From Paenibacillus sp. FSL K6-3182 (GTDB taxonomy: Bacteria; Bacillota; Bacilli; Paenibacillales; Paenibacillaceae), in the NCBI RefSeq assembly GCF_037976325.1, contig NZ_CP150265.1, positions 6,089,001 through 6,153,000 on the forward strand: a DNA stretch of 64,000 bases. The letters run 5' to 3'. The position numbers and the translations under genes are program-made. The first letter of the stretch is position 1. Each line of letters opens with the position of its first letter. A model generated the notes under the pieces. It did not search any database. It saw only the letters and a program-made list of their open reading frames with translations, and was not told the origin of the DNA. Below are positions 52,181-61,140 of the stretch, one piece after another.

Positions 52181-54931
52181 TTGGGTAATTTACGTTTCAA
52201 AATCCGCTCAAAGATTTTACTCGGCTATTTTCTGATCATACTCTGCTTGGGCGTTTCCATCCTTGTCGTCAGCGAGAGAATATCATCCTTGCAAACAGAA
52301 ATCGAGTCAATTACAAGTCGAGACATCGAAGTGCATAATTTGATTACCAGTATTCGCTATAATGTCGTAAGCATGGAGACTAGCCAGCGTGGTTATGTGA
52401 TTACGGGCAACGACCTTTATTTGGAGCCCTATATTCGTGGAAAAAGCGAATGGGAAGCCAACTATAACGCACTGTACCAGTATTTGTCCGATAATCCAAC
52501 TACTCTCAAAAGTATGGAAGAAATAAAACTGACCATACAAAATTGGATCGAAATTGCCGGTGAGCCTACTTTAACCATGCGCAAAAATAACGATACGCAA
52601 GGTATTATTGATTTCTATAATGACGATATTGGAAAAGACCAAATTGATTCTCTTCGGATACAGTTAGAAACCTTGCGACAGAATGAAATCACTTCAACTA
52701 AAGAGCATATTGCTGAATTGGAAAATAGAAATGACATACTCATTATTAGCTTGTATCTCATGCTGCTTATTGTGTCAGTTATTGCTTTCATCATCGTTTC
52801 ATTTGTTTCCGGCGCAATCGTCAAAACGATCCAACAGGTTGTGAAGACGATAAACGATATCGCATCCTCCGGAGGGGATTTATCCACTCGTATTAAAGTA
52901 AATACAAGAGATGAAATTAAAGATCTCGCTGAAGCTACCAATAGTTTGCTTGATAATATAAACGACCAAGATTGGATCAAAACAAAAGTTGCCGAGGTGG
53001 CAACGATGAATCAAGGCATTAATGATACCTCAACGCTAGCAGATTCGTTTCTCACGAAGCTTGCTCCAATTCTAGGTGCAGCCTATGGCTTATTTTATCT
53101 CCGCCAAGGTGCAGGCGAGCAGCAGAGACTTGTGAAAATGGCTTCCTATGCAGCCCATGGCGATCAGTCAGGACTAGAAAGCTTCCGATTGGGCGAAGGC
53201 CTTATCGGTCAAGCGGCAGTGGAGAAACGTACGTTTTTGTTGAACACGGCTCCAGAGCATCGAATTAATTTAACCTCGGGTCTTGGAACGCTTCAGCCTA
53301 AGAGCATCCTAATCGTGCCTTTCGAGTATGAAGGCAAAGTAGTAGCTGTCGTTGAATTTGCTTCCACCGAGTCGTTCACTTCTCAGCACTTAAAGCTGCT
53401 TGAGCAAATCGATACTCATTTTGGCGTTGCGATTAACAGCGTTGTTGGCCGAATGGAAATCGAGAGGCTGCTTAGCGAATCGCAAGTGATGACGGAGGAG
53501 CTTCAAACGCAAACCGAGGAGCTGCAGACACAGTCTGAAGAGCTTCAGATGCAGCAAGAGGAAATGCGCATGACTACCGAGCATTTAGAGGAACAGAATC
53601 TATTTGCCGAACAGAAAACAAAGGAATTGGAAAAAGCAAAAGAAGAGCTCGAGGCCTATTCGGAGCAGCTTAAACAAAGCTCGCAGTACAAATCCAATTT
53701 CTTGGCTAATATGTCGCATGAGCTTCGTACTCCATTAAACAGCATCTTAATTCTCTCTCAGCTCCTTGCGGAAAATGAGAACCATACGCTTAATTCGGAT
53801 GAAGAAGGGTATGCTAAAGTCATTAATACATCCGGTAAAGATCTATTAACACTAATAGATGACATTCTTGATTTGTCTAAAGTCGAGGCCGGAAAACTCA
53901 TCTTGACGATGGATGAAGTAAACGTAAGTGAAATTCCTGAACATATGAAGCTGCTATTCCAACCTGTCGCTGAGCAGAAAGAAATAGCTTTCCATATTAA
54001 CGTCAATGCTAATGTCCCTCAATTGCTTTATACAGATGGTCAGCGGCTGCAGCAAATTTTGAAAAATCTACTGTCCAATGCTTTTAAATTTACGGAAAAA
54101 GGATCAGTTACTCTCGACATCCAAAAGGCTGGCTCGCATGAAGTACAAAAACTTGTACCAGCACATATAAATAAAGACGTTTTGGCCATATCTGTAACCG
54201 ACACCGGAATAGGCATTCCACTGGATAAACAGCAGCTAATATTTGAAGCGTTCCAGCAGGTCGATGGCGAAACGAATCGTCAATATGGCGGAACAGGTTT
54301 AGGTTTATCCATTTGCAATGAATTTACTAAGCTTCTGGGCGGCAGTATCGTCCTTGAAAGCTCGCCAAAAAAAGGGAGTACTTTTACTCTCTACGTACCA
54401 AGTTTGCCTGATATGGAGAAAGAACAGCTTGTATCCCTTAATCAAGAGGTTGCAGCAGCTTCAGAAACTGTGGTCATCGATGCCTCACCTGATATTGCCG
54501 ATGATCATAGCATTTCTGACTTATCAGAAGATGAATGCACTCTATTTAAAGGGAAAAAGGTACTGCTCGTCGAGGATGATTCCCGTAATGTATTCGCTCT
54601 CGTCAAAGCGCTTGAGAACAAAGCATTTAACGTAACCGTGGCAAGCAATGGTAGACAATGCTTGGACATTATAAAAGAACAATCCGACTTCGATATTGTG
54701 CTCATGGACATTATGATGCCAATTATGGATGGATTTGAAACGATGAAAATCATACGTCAGGATACCGAAATGAAGGATACGCCAATTATTGCGCTTACGG
54801 CGAAAGCGATGAAAAGCGATCGCGACAAATGTTTAGAAGCCGGTGCTTCCGATTATATTAGCAAACCTCTAAATATGGACCAGCTTTTCTCGCTCATGCG
54901 GGTATGGTTGACGAAGCAGGTGGGCAATTGA
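52181..54931 (+). CDS. Hybrid sensor histidine kinase (CHASE3-HAMP-GAF-HisKA-HATPase-REC)
   Basis: 916 aa from TTG 52181 with AAAGGAG 9 bases upstream. Two membrane segments (about 12-31 and 188-215) enclose a CHASE3-like helical sensor (SMETSQRGYVITGNDLYLEPY). A HAMP, a GAF domain (about 280-430), and a Gln/Glu-rich coiled coil (EELQTQTEELQTQSEELQMQ) follow. HisKA has NMSHELRTPLNSI with the phospho-His near 513. The ATPase has N, G1 and G2 boxes (LLSNAFKFTEKG, VTDTGIGIP, GGTGLGLSI). The C-terminal receiver has VLLVEDDSRNVF and phospho-Asp in VLMDIMMP (near 843). It overlaps a CheR gene, and no separate response regulator is adjacent. Output may go through CheR-type modification or through phosphotransfer to an RsbU-like receiver. 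Confidence 0.94.
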   Translation: MGNLRFKIRSKILLGYFLIILCLGVSILVVSERISSLQTEIESITSRDIEVHNLITSIRYNVVSMETSQRGYVITGNDLYLEPYIRGKSEWEANYNALYQYLSDNPTTLKSMEEIKLTIQNWIEIAGEPTLTMRKNNDTQGIIDFYNDDIGKDQIDSLRIQLETLRQNEITSTKEHIAELENRNDILIISLYLMLLIVSVIAFIIVSFVSGAIVKTIQQVVKTINDIASSGGDLSTRIKVNTRDEIKDLAEATNSLLDNINDQDWIKTKVAEVATMNQGINDTSTLADSFLTKLAPILGAAYGLFYLRQGAGEQQRLVKMASYAAHGDQSGLESFRLGEGLIGQAAVEKRTFLLNTAPEHRINLTSGLGTLQPKSILIVPFEYEGKVVAVVEFASTESFTSQHLKLLEQIDTHFGVAINSVVGRMEIERLLSESQVMTEELQTQTEELQTQSEELQMQQEEMRMTTEHLEEQNLFAEQKTKELEKAKEELEAYSEQLKQSSQYKSNFLANMSHELRTPLNSILILSQLLAENENHTLNSDEEGYAKVINTSGKDLLTLIDDILDLSKVEAGKLILTMDEVNVSEIPEHMKLLFQPVAEQKEIAFHINVNANVPQLLYTDGQRLQQILKNLLSNAFKFTEKGSVTLDIQKAGSHEVQKLVPAHINKDVLAISVTDTGIGIPLDKQQLIFEAFQQVDGETNRQYGGTGLGLSICNEFTKLLGGSIVLESSPKKGSTFTLYVPSLPDMEKEQLVSLNQEVAAASETVVIDASPDIADDHSISDLSEDECTLFKGKKVLLVEDDSRNVFALVKALENKAFNVTVASNGRQCLDIIKEQSDFDIVLMDIMMPIMDGFETMKIIRQDTEMKDTPIIALTAKAMKSDRDKCLEAGASDYISKPLNMDQLFSLMRVWLTKQVGN

Positions 54932-55794
54932 CCAGTCAAGGAAATGAAGAAGCTGTAGATTATAATGAATTAACGCTCGATGATCTGGAACGAATCGAAA
55001 TCGATTTGTTATTGGACGGCATTTACCGCGTCTATGGTTATGACTTCCGCAATTACTTGCGTTCATCGCTTCGCAGACGCATTACGCATCGAATGAATCT
55101 TGAAGGCTTGCCCACGATCACCTCTCTCCTTGAAAAGGTGCTCCATGAGCCTGGATTTATTCATATATTGCTTAATGATTTCTCCATACGGGTAACGGAA
55201 ATGTTCCGTGATCCAAATTTCTTTGCTGCGTTCCGCAAGGATGTTATTCCTTTTCTTAGGAACCTTCCTGAAATTCGCATTTGGCATGCGGGCTGTGCGA
55301 CTGGAGAAGAGGTTTATTCGATGGCTATCCTGCTCCAGGAGGAGGGCTTGCTGGATAAAGCGAAGATTTATGCGACGGATATGAATGAGCATGTTATCGA
55401 GAGTGCAAAACAAGGGAAGTTCCCGCTCAAACGAATGCAAGGATTCACCAAAAATTACTTGCAGGCTGGCGGTACAAAAGAATTTTCCTCTTATTATACG
55501 ACTGATTATGAGCATGCCTTATTCCATCCATATATCAAAGAAAATATGATGTTTGCCCAGCATAACTTGGCAACGGATCGTTCTTTCAATGAGTTTCATG
55601 TTATTTTGTGCCGGAACGTTCTCATTTATTTTGACCCGGATCTGCAAAGCCGTGTTCATACTTTGTTTTTTGAAAGCCTCGCTCTACAAGGCTTCTTGGC
55701 ACTAGGCAATATGGAATCACTAATCTCGGTTCATAAAATCAAATACGAGGATTTTAATCAGTCAGAACGAATTTTCCGCAAAATAAGTAATTAG
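54928..55794 (+). CDS. CheR-type protein-glutamate methyltransferase
   Basis: 288 aa from TTG 54928, which overlaps the kinase stop as TTGA and follows AGGTGG; a GTG/ATG further upstream is less likely. Domains: N-terminal CheR helical domain (YDFRNYLRSSLRRRITHRM), then the SAM-binding fold with WHAGCATGEEVYSMAILL, IYATDMNEHVIESAKQG and HVILCRNVLIYFDP. It methylates glutamates on receptors. There is no cheB beside it, and the closest receptor is 6 kb away. Pairing with a CHASE3/GAF hybrid kinase suggests a non-chemotactic signalling role. Confidence 0.93.
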   Translation: MTSQGNEEAVDYNELTLDDLERIEIDLLLDGIYRVYGYDFRNYLRSSLRRRITHRMNLEGLPTITSLLEKVLHEPGFIHILLNDFSIRVTEMFRDPNFFAAFRKDVIPFLRNLPEIRIWHAGCATGEEVYSMAILLQEEGLLDKAKIYATDMNEHVIESAKQGKFPLKRMQGFTKNYLQAGGTKEFSSYYTTDYEHALFHPYIKENMMFAQHNLATDRSFNEFHVILCRNVLIYFDPDLQSRVHTLFFESLALQGFLALGNMESLISVHKIKYEDFNQSERIFRKISN

Positions 55795-55823
55795 CTAAAG
55801 CTGCTTCAGCTCACGAAACAAAT

Positions 55824-55860
55824 AAGAGCCAAAATCCTTTCCTAAGGATTTTGGCTCTTT
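55824..55860. terminator. Strong bidirectional terminator
   Basis: 16-bp perfect stem AAGAGCCAAAATCCTT/AAGGATTTTGGCTCTT with a 4-base loop and a following T-run. Serves cheR and may also serve the convergent small gene. Confidence 0.92.
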
Positions 55861-55893
55861 CCGTTTTAACGTATGGATGATTTCGTTTGTCTC

Positions 55894-56145
55894 CTAACGG
55901 TTAATCGAAACCGAACCTGCTGCTTTAATCGAGGCGCTAATCGTTAATTTTTTCGCTAGGTATTGCAGCTCCTCCGCCGTTCCCTCGAATGGCTTGAGAG
56001 CAAGGCATAATTGCAATAAAGCAGCTTTTGCTGCCTCTTCTGCGAGATATGCATCTTGCAAAATAAAGTGAGCAACCTGATAGGCGTATGGCTCAACTCC
56101 TTTTAATTGCTGGAGCTTGCAAGGTGTTAGAATGGCTCTGCTCAT
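55894..56145 (-). CDS. Small protein of unknown function
   Basis: 83 aa, largely helical (FILQDAYLAEEAAKAALLQL, GTAEELQYLAKKLTISASI). No signal or membrane segment and no family recognised. It follows the last gene of the GntR/ABC-2 operon by 12 bases, so it may be its final gene. Confidence 0.65.
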   Translation of the reverse strand: MSRAILTPCKLQQLKGVEPYAYQVAHFILQDAYLAEEAAKAALLQLCLALKPFEGTAEELQYLAKKLTISASIKAAGSVSINR

Positions 56146-56157
56146 AACATTTCCTCA

Positions 56158-57432
56158 TCAATTTATTTTTCCGACAATTTCCATATTGTTTAAATGTAAA
56201 TTCTCCTTTAATTCTTCTGGTGTTTGCTTGCCATTGCCGGTTTCAACAACACGGCCAGTGTAGAGCAACTCCCCTGTTGCAAGATCGAGCACAGATGCTC
56301 CGGCAACATCTGCATGTTGAGTCATAACGTATACACGATTTGATTTAATCATCAGAAATTTGATCTCGTCTACGTTCAACTGCTCTACGGATAATTTGGC
56401 ATAAGCTTGCTCGAATTTATTAGTTGATAAATGATACCGCGATAAGGTGATGTGTTCAGGTTCACTTTTTGCTACATAATACTCATCGCCTTGCAGGCTC
56501 GTCCACGCTTCCTTAATCTCTAAATTAGTCAATTCAGTCATTAAGCCCGTACGGTAGGAATAAGCAAAATATTTCTCGCTTAGCGTTTCTGGCACCTTGT
56601 TCGCTTCTCGATCTTCTTGGCTAATTTTCTCTTCCCTTACAATAAAGATTATTTTCTCGAAAGGAGAACTGTATTGGCCACTTGAATCCCCCATATGCCC
56701 AATTTGGATTTGAACATCTTTTTTATTACTTGTGGACTTGATGCCCAGTGACTCGATGTTCGTATTACGCAGCAGCTTCCCGCTTTTCATATCGATGACA
56801 AATATCTCGTACCTGCTGCTCTCGTTGTCGTAATCATATGTACTGACGAGCAAATGAATCTCTTCATCTACCTTTTGAACATCCACTAAATTCATATAAT
56901 TATTGCTGAAATTGTTCACTCTTGTCGTTTTCACAGCTTTCGGCAGCTCATAAGTCACTTTAAGCTTCGATACTTTGTCTGTTGATTCTTCAAGCAGCTG
57001 CAGCTGAAATACCGCCATTGCGGCTTCTGAGCCCTTTTTTTCTGCTTTAACTTCTGCATAGACAACCCACTCCTCGTCTCTGTAAAAGCCTTGTGCATTA
57101 AGTTTACCCCGCATAAATGACTTATGATCTTTTATCATTTGCTTAATGTCAGGCTGCTTATAGAACCATGAGTCTCCGCTAAGCACATTTTTACGCATAT
57201 TTTCGTTCGACCTGTAATATTCGCTTCCTTTGAAATTAATATTTAGAGCTTCGGAGCGTCTCTCTAAATATTGAGAGCCTGATAATTCGATAACAGCGCC
57301 TTCCTTGGCATCGCCTTGTATCGTTTCCAGCTTATAATCAGGCAAGAAATCTAATCTGCCATATGAATAATAAGTGGCTATTCCGCTTACACCGAGCACA
57401 ACCATTAAGATCGATAACCAATAACGTCTCAT
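56158..57432 (-). CDS. Membrane-anchored extracytoplasmic protein of the ABC-2 operon, unknown
   Basis: 424 aa from ATG 57432 (AAGGAG at 7 bases). One N-terminal membrane segment (YWLSILMVVLGVSGIATYYSY); the rest is extracytoplasmic and beta-rich with repeating strand patterns (VDEIHLLVSTYDYDNESSRYEIFVIDMKSGKLL), which suggests a propeller-like fold. No catalytic motif seen. It follows an ABC-2 permease and ATPase, so it may be the system's sensor or accessory. Confidence 0.72.
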   Translation of the reverse strand: MRRYWLSILMVVLGVSGIATYYSYGRLDFLPDYKLETIQGDAKEGAVIELSGSQYLERRSEALNINFKGSEYYRSNENMRKNVLSGDSWFYKQPDIKQMIKDHKSFMRGKLNAQGFYRDEEWVVYAEVKAEKKGSEAAMAVFQLQLLEESTDKVSKLKVTYELPKAVKTTRVNNFSNNYMNLVDVQKVDEEIHLLVSTYDYDNESSRYEIFVIDMKSGKLLRNTNIESLGIKSTSNKKDVQIQIGHMGDSSGQYSSPFEKIIFIVREEKISQEDREANKVPETLSEKYFAYSYRTGLMTELTNLEIKEAWTSLQGDEYYVAKSEPEHITLSRYHLSTNKFEQAYAKLSVEQLNVDEIKFLMIKSNRVYVMTQHADVAGASVLDLATGELLYTGRVVETGNGKQTPEELKENLHLNNMEIVGKIN

Positions 57433-57443
57433 GAACATTCTCC

Positions 57444-58286
57444 TTACACCGTAATCTTTTTGGCCATCAGCCGCATGCCGAGCCACACCGAAATGCCGAG
57501 CACAAGAATGCACAAGGTTAGCCCAAGCGCAAATATTTCATAGGGATATAAATAACTATAGTACTGATCCATATACAAAAATAAAAATGGAGCTGCCACA
57601 ACGAACACACAACCGGCCAAATAAAGCACGCCATACAAAATGCCTAAACGGCGATAGCTTCGCTCCAGCAAAATGGCAGTAAACACAGCGACTACAACGA
57701 TGGCTCCAAAGCCGTATAAATAAACAAACTGTTCAAACTGCTGCGGAATAAGCCATACAAGTGCTTGATTGCTGATGATCGCTTCAACGATATGGGAGTC
57801 TATTCGCTGATCAGCCGGAACGATGAGGTTGAATACGATATGCTGAATCGGGAGCAATAGTAATTGAAACGAAATAAACGCAAGAACGAACAGGAGAAAT
57901 GCCGATATTTTGGCTAAATAAAGATTCCTTCTAGCCGTTGGCAGCATTAGCAATCGATATACAAAAGTAGAACGGCCAAACCAATCACGGTACCAGATAA
58001 CAAAAACATATAAGGCAAGTACACCTATACAAAGGAACATCGGCAAAATATAACCCATCTGCGAGCTGAAAATGGCCCATTCAAACGATAAATATTGAGG
58101 AGAAAAACCACCCAGGAGACTTTTGTCTACAGTCTCTAACAACAGCTTTTCTCGAAATGACAATTCTTTGGTCGTCGCCCAAATGAGCGAAGCAAATTGG
58201 GTAATCGCAACAATGGCCATTAGAATAGCGAGCACCCAGCGGAAACGATGTACTTCCATATGAACAAGCTTCAAATAACGGTTCAT
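57444..58286 (-). CDS. ABC-2 type permease
   Basis: 280 aa with six or seven membrane segments (LAILMAIVAITQFASLIWA, GYILPMFLCIGVLALYVFVIW, ISAFLLFVLAFISFQLLLLPI, FGAIVVVAVFTAILL). The sequence RLLMLPTARRNLYLAKISAF resembles the loop of ABC-2 exporters that rides on the membrane face. The start overlaps the ATPase stop by 4 bases. Confidence 0.85.
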   Translation of the reverse strand: MNRYLKLVHMEVHRFRWVLAILMAIVAITQFASLIWATTKELSFREKLLLETVDKSLLGGFSPQYLSFEWAIFSSQMGYILPMFLCIGVLALYVFVIWYRDWFGRSTFVYRLLMLPTARRNLYLAKISAFLLFVLAFISFQLLLLPIQHIVFNLIVPADQRIDSHIVEAIISNQALVWLIPQQFEQFVYLYGFGAIVVVAVFTAILLERSYRRLGILYGVLYLAGCVFVVAAPFLFLYMDQYYSYLYPYEIFALGLTLCILVLGISVWLGMRLMAKKITV

Positions 58287-58972
58287 CCTCGGTACACCTC
58301 CCTCATCACATCAATGACTGATTTCCCTTGCTCGCTGCGCATTTCTTCGCAGTAGAACTCTCGGTTAATTTTTCCGTTCTGCAATAAAATAGCTTTATCA
58401 ATGAGCTGCTCCATCTCTCCGATTTCATGCGTTGTGAGCAAAACGCCACGCCCCTCAATCAATTCACTCGTAAACACGTCCACTATCGTTTCTCTGCTGA
58501 ACAAGTCAATGCCGGAAAACGGTTCGTCCATTAAGATATAATCAGCATCTTGTCCTAATCCCAGCATGAGATTGAATTTAGCAGCAGTTCCTTTCGACAG
58601 GTTCCCGATTTTTTCCGAATACTCCAGCTTAAAAAACTGCATGAGCTCACTTGCGCGTTTTGGATTCCAGCTTTCATAAAAGTCAGCCATAAACCTGATC
58701 GCTTCGGATATTTTCATGCTGGTTGGCATCGTCAAATGATCGGGCACGAACGCTATTTTCTCATACAAGCTTGGACTTAAAAGTTGTTCATCAATAAGGA
58801 TCGAGCCTGCCGGTATTGGAGTCAGTCCCATGATTGCCTTCAGAATCGTTGACTTACCGGCTCCATTCACGCCGATAAGGCAAGCGATTTCTCCCTTTTG
58901 CACGGTAAAAGAAACGCCACTCAGAACATCGCGGCGTCGATACCGCTTATGTATATCTTTTACCTCAATCAT
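58283..58972 (-). CDS. ABC transporter ATPase (YtrB-like)
   Basis: 229 aa from ATG 58972. Walker A GVNGAGKST, signature NLSKGTAAKF (a variant of LSGGQ), Walker B YILMDEPFSGID, and switch His in TTHE. The LSKG-type signature is common in the YtrB/ABC-2 group. It overlaps the GntR gene by 8 bases. Confidence 0.9.
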   Translation of the reverse strand: MIEVKDIHKRYRRRDVLSGVSFTVQKGEIACLIGVNGAGKSTILKAIMGLTPIPAGSILIDEQLLSPSLYEKIAFVPDHLTMPTSMKISEAIRFMADFYESWNPKRASELMQFFKLEYSEKIGNLSKGTAAKFNLMLGLGQDADYILMDEPFSGIDLFSRETIVDVFTSELIEGRGVLLTTHEIGEMEQLIDKAILLQNGKINREFYCEEMRSEQGKSVIDVMREVYRG

Positions 58973-59366
58973 GCTCCGGCTCACCTTCCTCATATTTGTT
59001 TTTAACCAGCTGCAGCAGCTCTTCGATAGGTACATCAATTTTGCGCACCGACGCCACAAAAGCACCTACCGCCTCGCCAATAAGCTCCGATCTTATTTGA
59101 TTCAGCAGTTCTTTATCATTCGTAATTCGGCTAGGTGAGTTTCCTTCCGTAATAATCAATTGCTGCTCCTCCATTTCCTTATACGCTTTCTGTACCGTAT
59201 TGGGATTAATTTTCATAAGCGTGCCCAGCTCCCTTCTGGAGGGAGTTTCCTGGCCAGCGGCAAGCTTGCCCGTTGCGATTCGTTCTTTAAAATGACGGAC
59301 CACCTGCAAATAAACAGGGTCCCGATTATTGAACGCAACTTCCGTCCAGCCTTCGATCGTGTTCAT
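58965..59366 (-). CDS. GntR-family regulator, YtrA subfamily
   Basis: 133 aa from ATG 59366 (GAGG at 7 bases). Winged helix VYLQVVRHFKERIATGKLAAGQETPSRRELGTLMKINPNTVQKAYKEMEEQQLI, then a short helical C-terminal dimerisation tail, the YtrA type. It should repress its own operon (ATPase, permease, anchored protein) by binding the twin palindromes upstream; cell-wall-active antibiotics often induce such operons. Confidence 0.93.
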   Translation of the reverse strand: MNTIEGWTEVAFNNRDPVYLQVVRHFKERIATGKLAAGQETPSRRELGTLMKINPNTVQKAYKEMEEQQLIITEGNSPSRITNDKELLNQIRSELIGEAVGAFVASVRKIDVPIEELLQLVKNKYEEGEPEHD

Positions 59367-59392
59367 AGTCATACCTCACATTCATCGCAAAT

Positions 59393-59454
59393 GTGTATTA
59401 CGCGCGTAATACACTTCATAAGCGTATTATGCATGTAATACACTTGGAAGTCAA
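59393..59454 (-). promoter_or_regulatory. Promoter with twin GntR operators
   Basis: -35 TTGACT (59449-59454), 17 bp, -10 CATAAT (59426-59431). Two palindromes of the GTGTATTA(N6)TAATACAC type lie at 59393-59414 (perfect 22 bp) and 59424-59443 (one base pair weaker); the second covers the -10. Confidence 0.85.
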
Positions 59455-59489
59455 TGGGAAATTATCCAGCAGTTCTAGATCAGAATCAA

Positions 59490-59532
59490 AAAAAAAAAGC
59501 GGTGCAGGAAATATTCCTGCACCGCTTTTTTT
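59490..59532 (-). terminator. Rho-independent terminator of rsbV-rsbW
   Basis: GCGGTGCAGGAA/TTCCTGCACCGC with a 4-base loop, flanked by A- and T-runs. Confidence 0.92.
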
Positions 59533-59555
59533 ATGTTTTTGTAACCTTAATCACA

Positions 59556-59990
59556 CTAATCCTCTGCTGCATCCAAATATTTGGTTAGGACAACTTCCGT
59601 TCCATTCTCCAATGGATGGACCTCTACCTCGTCCATCAGCGCCTGCATTAAATAAATGCCCAGGCCTCCAACCCGAAGCCCGCTAACGTCGGCGTCAGGG
59701 AGAGGCGCTGCTTTATCGAGTGCATCCGATAAAGGGAAAGCTGATCCACTGTTCTTTACTTTGATCGTTAATCCGGTTTCAGTTGGTTCAAAGGAAACGT
59801 CGATAACCTCTTGCTCGGAGTTCTGAACGCCATGAATAACTGCGTTGTTGCAGGCTTCAGAAACAGCCACCTTCATATCTTCCATTTCTTCATATGCATA
59901 ACTCATCTTTGAGGCAATTCCGAATAGACAGATTCTGACCAGATCGATATAGTCCGCATGGGCCGGTATTTGTAAACGAATGGCATTCAT
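59556..59990 (-). CDS. Anti-sigma factor RsbW-like serine kinase (copy 2)
   Basis: 144 aa HATPase_c protein: N-box MKVAVSEACNNAVIHGVQ, G1 IKVKNSGSAF, G2 GGLGIYLMQALMDEVEV. It overlaps the RsbV gene by 4 bases. It is a paralogue of the kinase next to sigB (51108-51548). Copy 1 probably holds sigma-B directly; copy 2 may act on this RsbV or on another sigma factor, forming a partner-switch cascade. Confidence 0.9.
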   Translation of the reverse strand: MNAIRLQIPAHADYIDLVRICLFGIASKMSYAYEEMEDMKVAVSEACNNAVIHGVQNSEQEVIDVSFEPTETGLTIKVKNSGSAFPLSDALDKAAPLPDADVSGLRVGGLGIYLMQALMDEVEVHPLENGTEVVLTKYLDAAED

Positions 59991-60319
59991 GCTTGGGCCT
60001 CTGTCCCTTCTATTAAATATCTTGAAATGCCTGTGATGTCAAACAGACGCTTAACCGCGGAAGGAATATCCCGCACGAAAAACGGTGCTTTTAGCTCATC
60101 ACGAAGTTTTAGCACCGAAACGATAATGCCGATTCCGGTACTGTCGATATATTTTAAATGTTTAAGATTTAGAATCAATGCTTTATCTTCGCGGTTCATA
60201 ACCGGCTCCAGAGCTGCCCGCAGCTGCGGCACTACAGATAAGTCCAACTCTCCGCTTACATGAAGAATAATTTGATTTTGTGTCTCTTCTTGCTTGACTT
60301 GAAATTGCTCAGCTTTCAT
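59987..60319 (-). CDS. rsbV: RsbV-type anti-anti-sigma factor (STAS domain)
   Basis: 110 aa from ATG 60319 (GGAG at 8 bases). STAS fold with ILHVSGELDLSVVPQLRAAL and the phospho-site HLKYIDSTGIGIIVSVL (Ser in DSTG). Unphosphorylated it should free sigma-B from RsbW. The RsbU-like phosphatase 1 kb upstream would remove the phosphate. Confidence 0.92.
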   Translation of the reverse strand: MKAEQFQVKQEETQNQIILHVSGELDLSVVPQLRAALEPVMNREDKALILNLKHLKYIDSTGIGIIVSVLKLRDELKAPFFVRDIPSAVKRLFDITGISRYLIEGTEAQA

Positions 60320-60350
60320 TCCATTCACTCCGCTCACTTTTGTTTAATAA

Positions 60351-60389
60351 ATAGTATCAAGATCCTTCTCCTTGTACAAGCTGTACAAG
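60351..60389 (-). promoter_or_regulatory. Promoter of rsbV-rsbW with a palindrome at the -35
   Basis: -35 TTGTAC (60374-60379), 17 bp, -10 TACTAT (60351-60356). CTTGTACAAGCTGTACAAG (60371-60389) is a palindrome across the -35, a likely operator for an unknown regulator. Confidence 0.7.
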
Positions 60390-60396
60390 CGATTTA

Positions 60397-61011
60397 TTAC
60401 ATAGAGAAGCTGTGGAAGTAATGAATGGACGTCAGCTTCTGCGTATCCGCATCAATGAAAAGCTTTAATAAGGCTTCATCTCGCTCGAATACGATACCGT
60501 CCTCCGTCACATAATCGGGTTCCCCTAACGCATCCTTTACAGCATCTACTGTCGCTGCAACTTCACTTCCATCAATCAGCAGCGTTTTGGTATTCTCCGC
60601 CATTTCAACAGATTGTATGAACTCACTGCTAAAGATGACATTCATATTCGGGTATTCATAGGTGATCAGATCGGTTAAATCCGGGTCAGCCGTTTTGCTT
60701 TTTGGTTTACCCAGTTTCTGAATCACAAGGCTTGGATCATCATAAAGCGTGATGCCGTTAACCGTTTGAAGCGTAAATTTTGGTTTTTTTGCCTTCACAA
60801 CCAGTGTTGATTCTGCTGCATAGGTAACTTCGGTTACAGTAGAGGGAGATGCAGAAGCGATTACAATTTCTTGAGTTGCTTCCTCAGCCTTTATCGCCTT
60901 CACTGGGCTTGAAGCAGTCACTGGCGAATACGTTGCGGTGACCTGTCCAATATCTCCCGTGTATGCGAATATACCTCCGATTAAACAACCAATAAGAATA
61001 AACGTCCTCAT
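60397..61011 (-). CDS. Secreted or membrane-tethered protein of unknown function
   Basis: 204 aa with an N-terminal signal-type segment (FILIGCLIGGIFAYTGDIG), then a Thr/Ser/Ala-rich tether and a C-terminal globular part with LVIQKLGKPKSK and VKDALGEPDYVTEDGIVFE, two copies of a short helix-GxPxx-beta motif. No enzyme signature. A sigma-B-like box lies upstream. Confidence 0.7.
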   Translation of the reverse strand: MRTFILIGCLIGGIFAYTGDIGQVTATYSPVTASSPVKAIKAEEATQEIVIASASPSTVTEVTYAAESTLVVKAKKPKFTLQTVNGITLYDDPSLVIQKLGKPKSKTADPDLTDLITYEYPNMNVIFSSEFIQSVEMAENTKTLLIDGSEVAATVDAVKDALGEPDYVTEDGIVFERDEALLKLFIDADTQKLTSIHYFHSFSM

Positions 61012-61065
61012 AATTATCTCCCTCCTATGCGGGATTGTCGAGCTTCCTTTTGCTTATACTTACAT

Positions 61066-61091
61066 ATAAACCGTTCGGATTGCTTTGAAAC
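61066..61091 (-). promoter_or_regulatory. Sigma-B-like promoter of the 204-aa secreted protein gene
   Basis: GTTTCA (61086-61091), 14 bases, GTTTAT (61066-61071), 54 bases before the start codon. Confidence 0.58.
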
Positions 61092-61140
61092 AGGTTAAAC
61101 ATTTATTTTTAAAATATAATGATATCTCCAAGCCGCAAAT

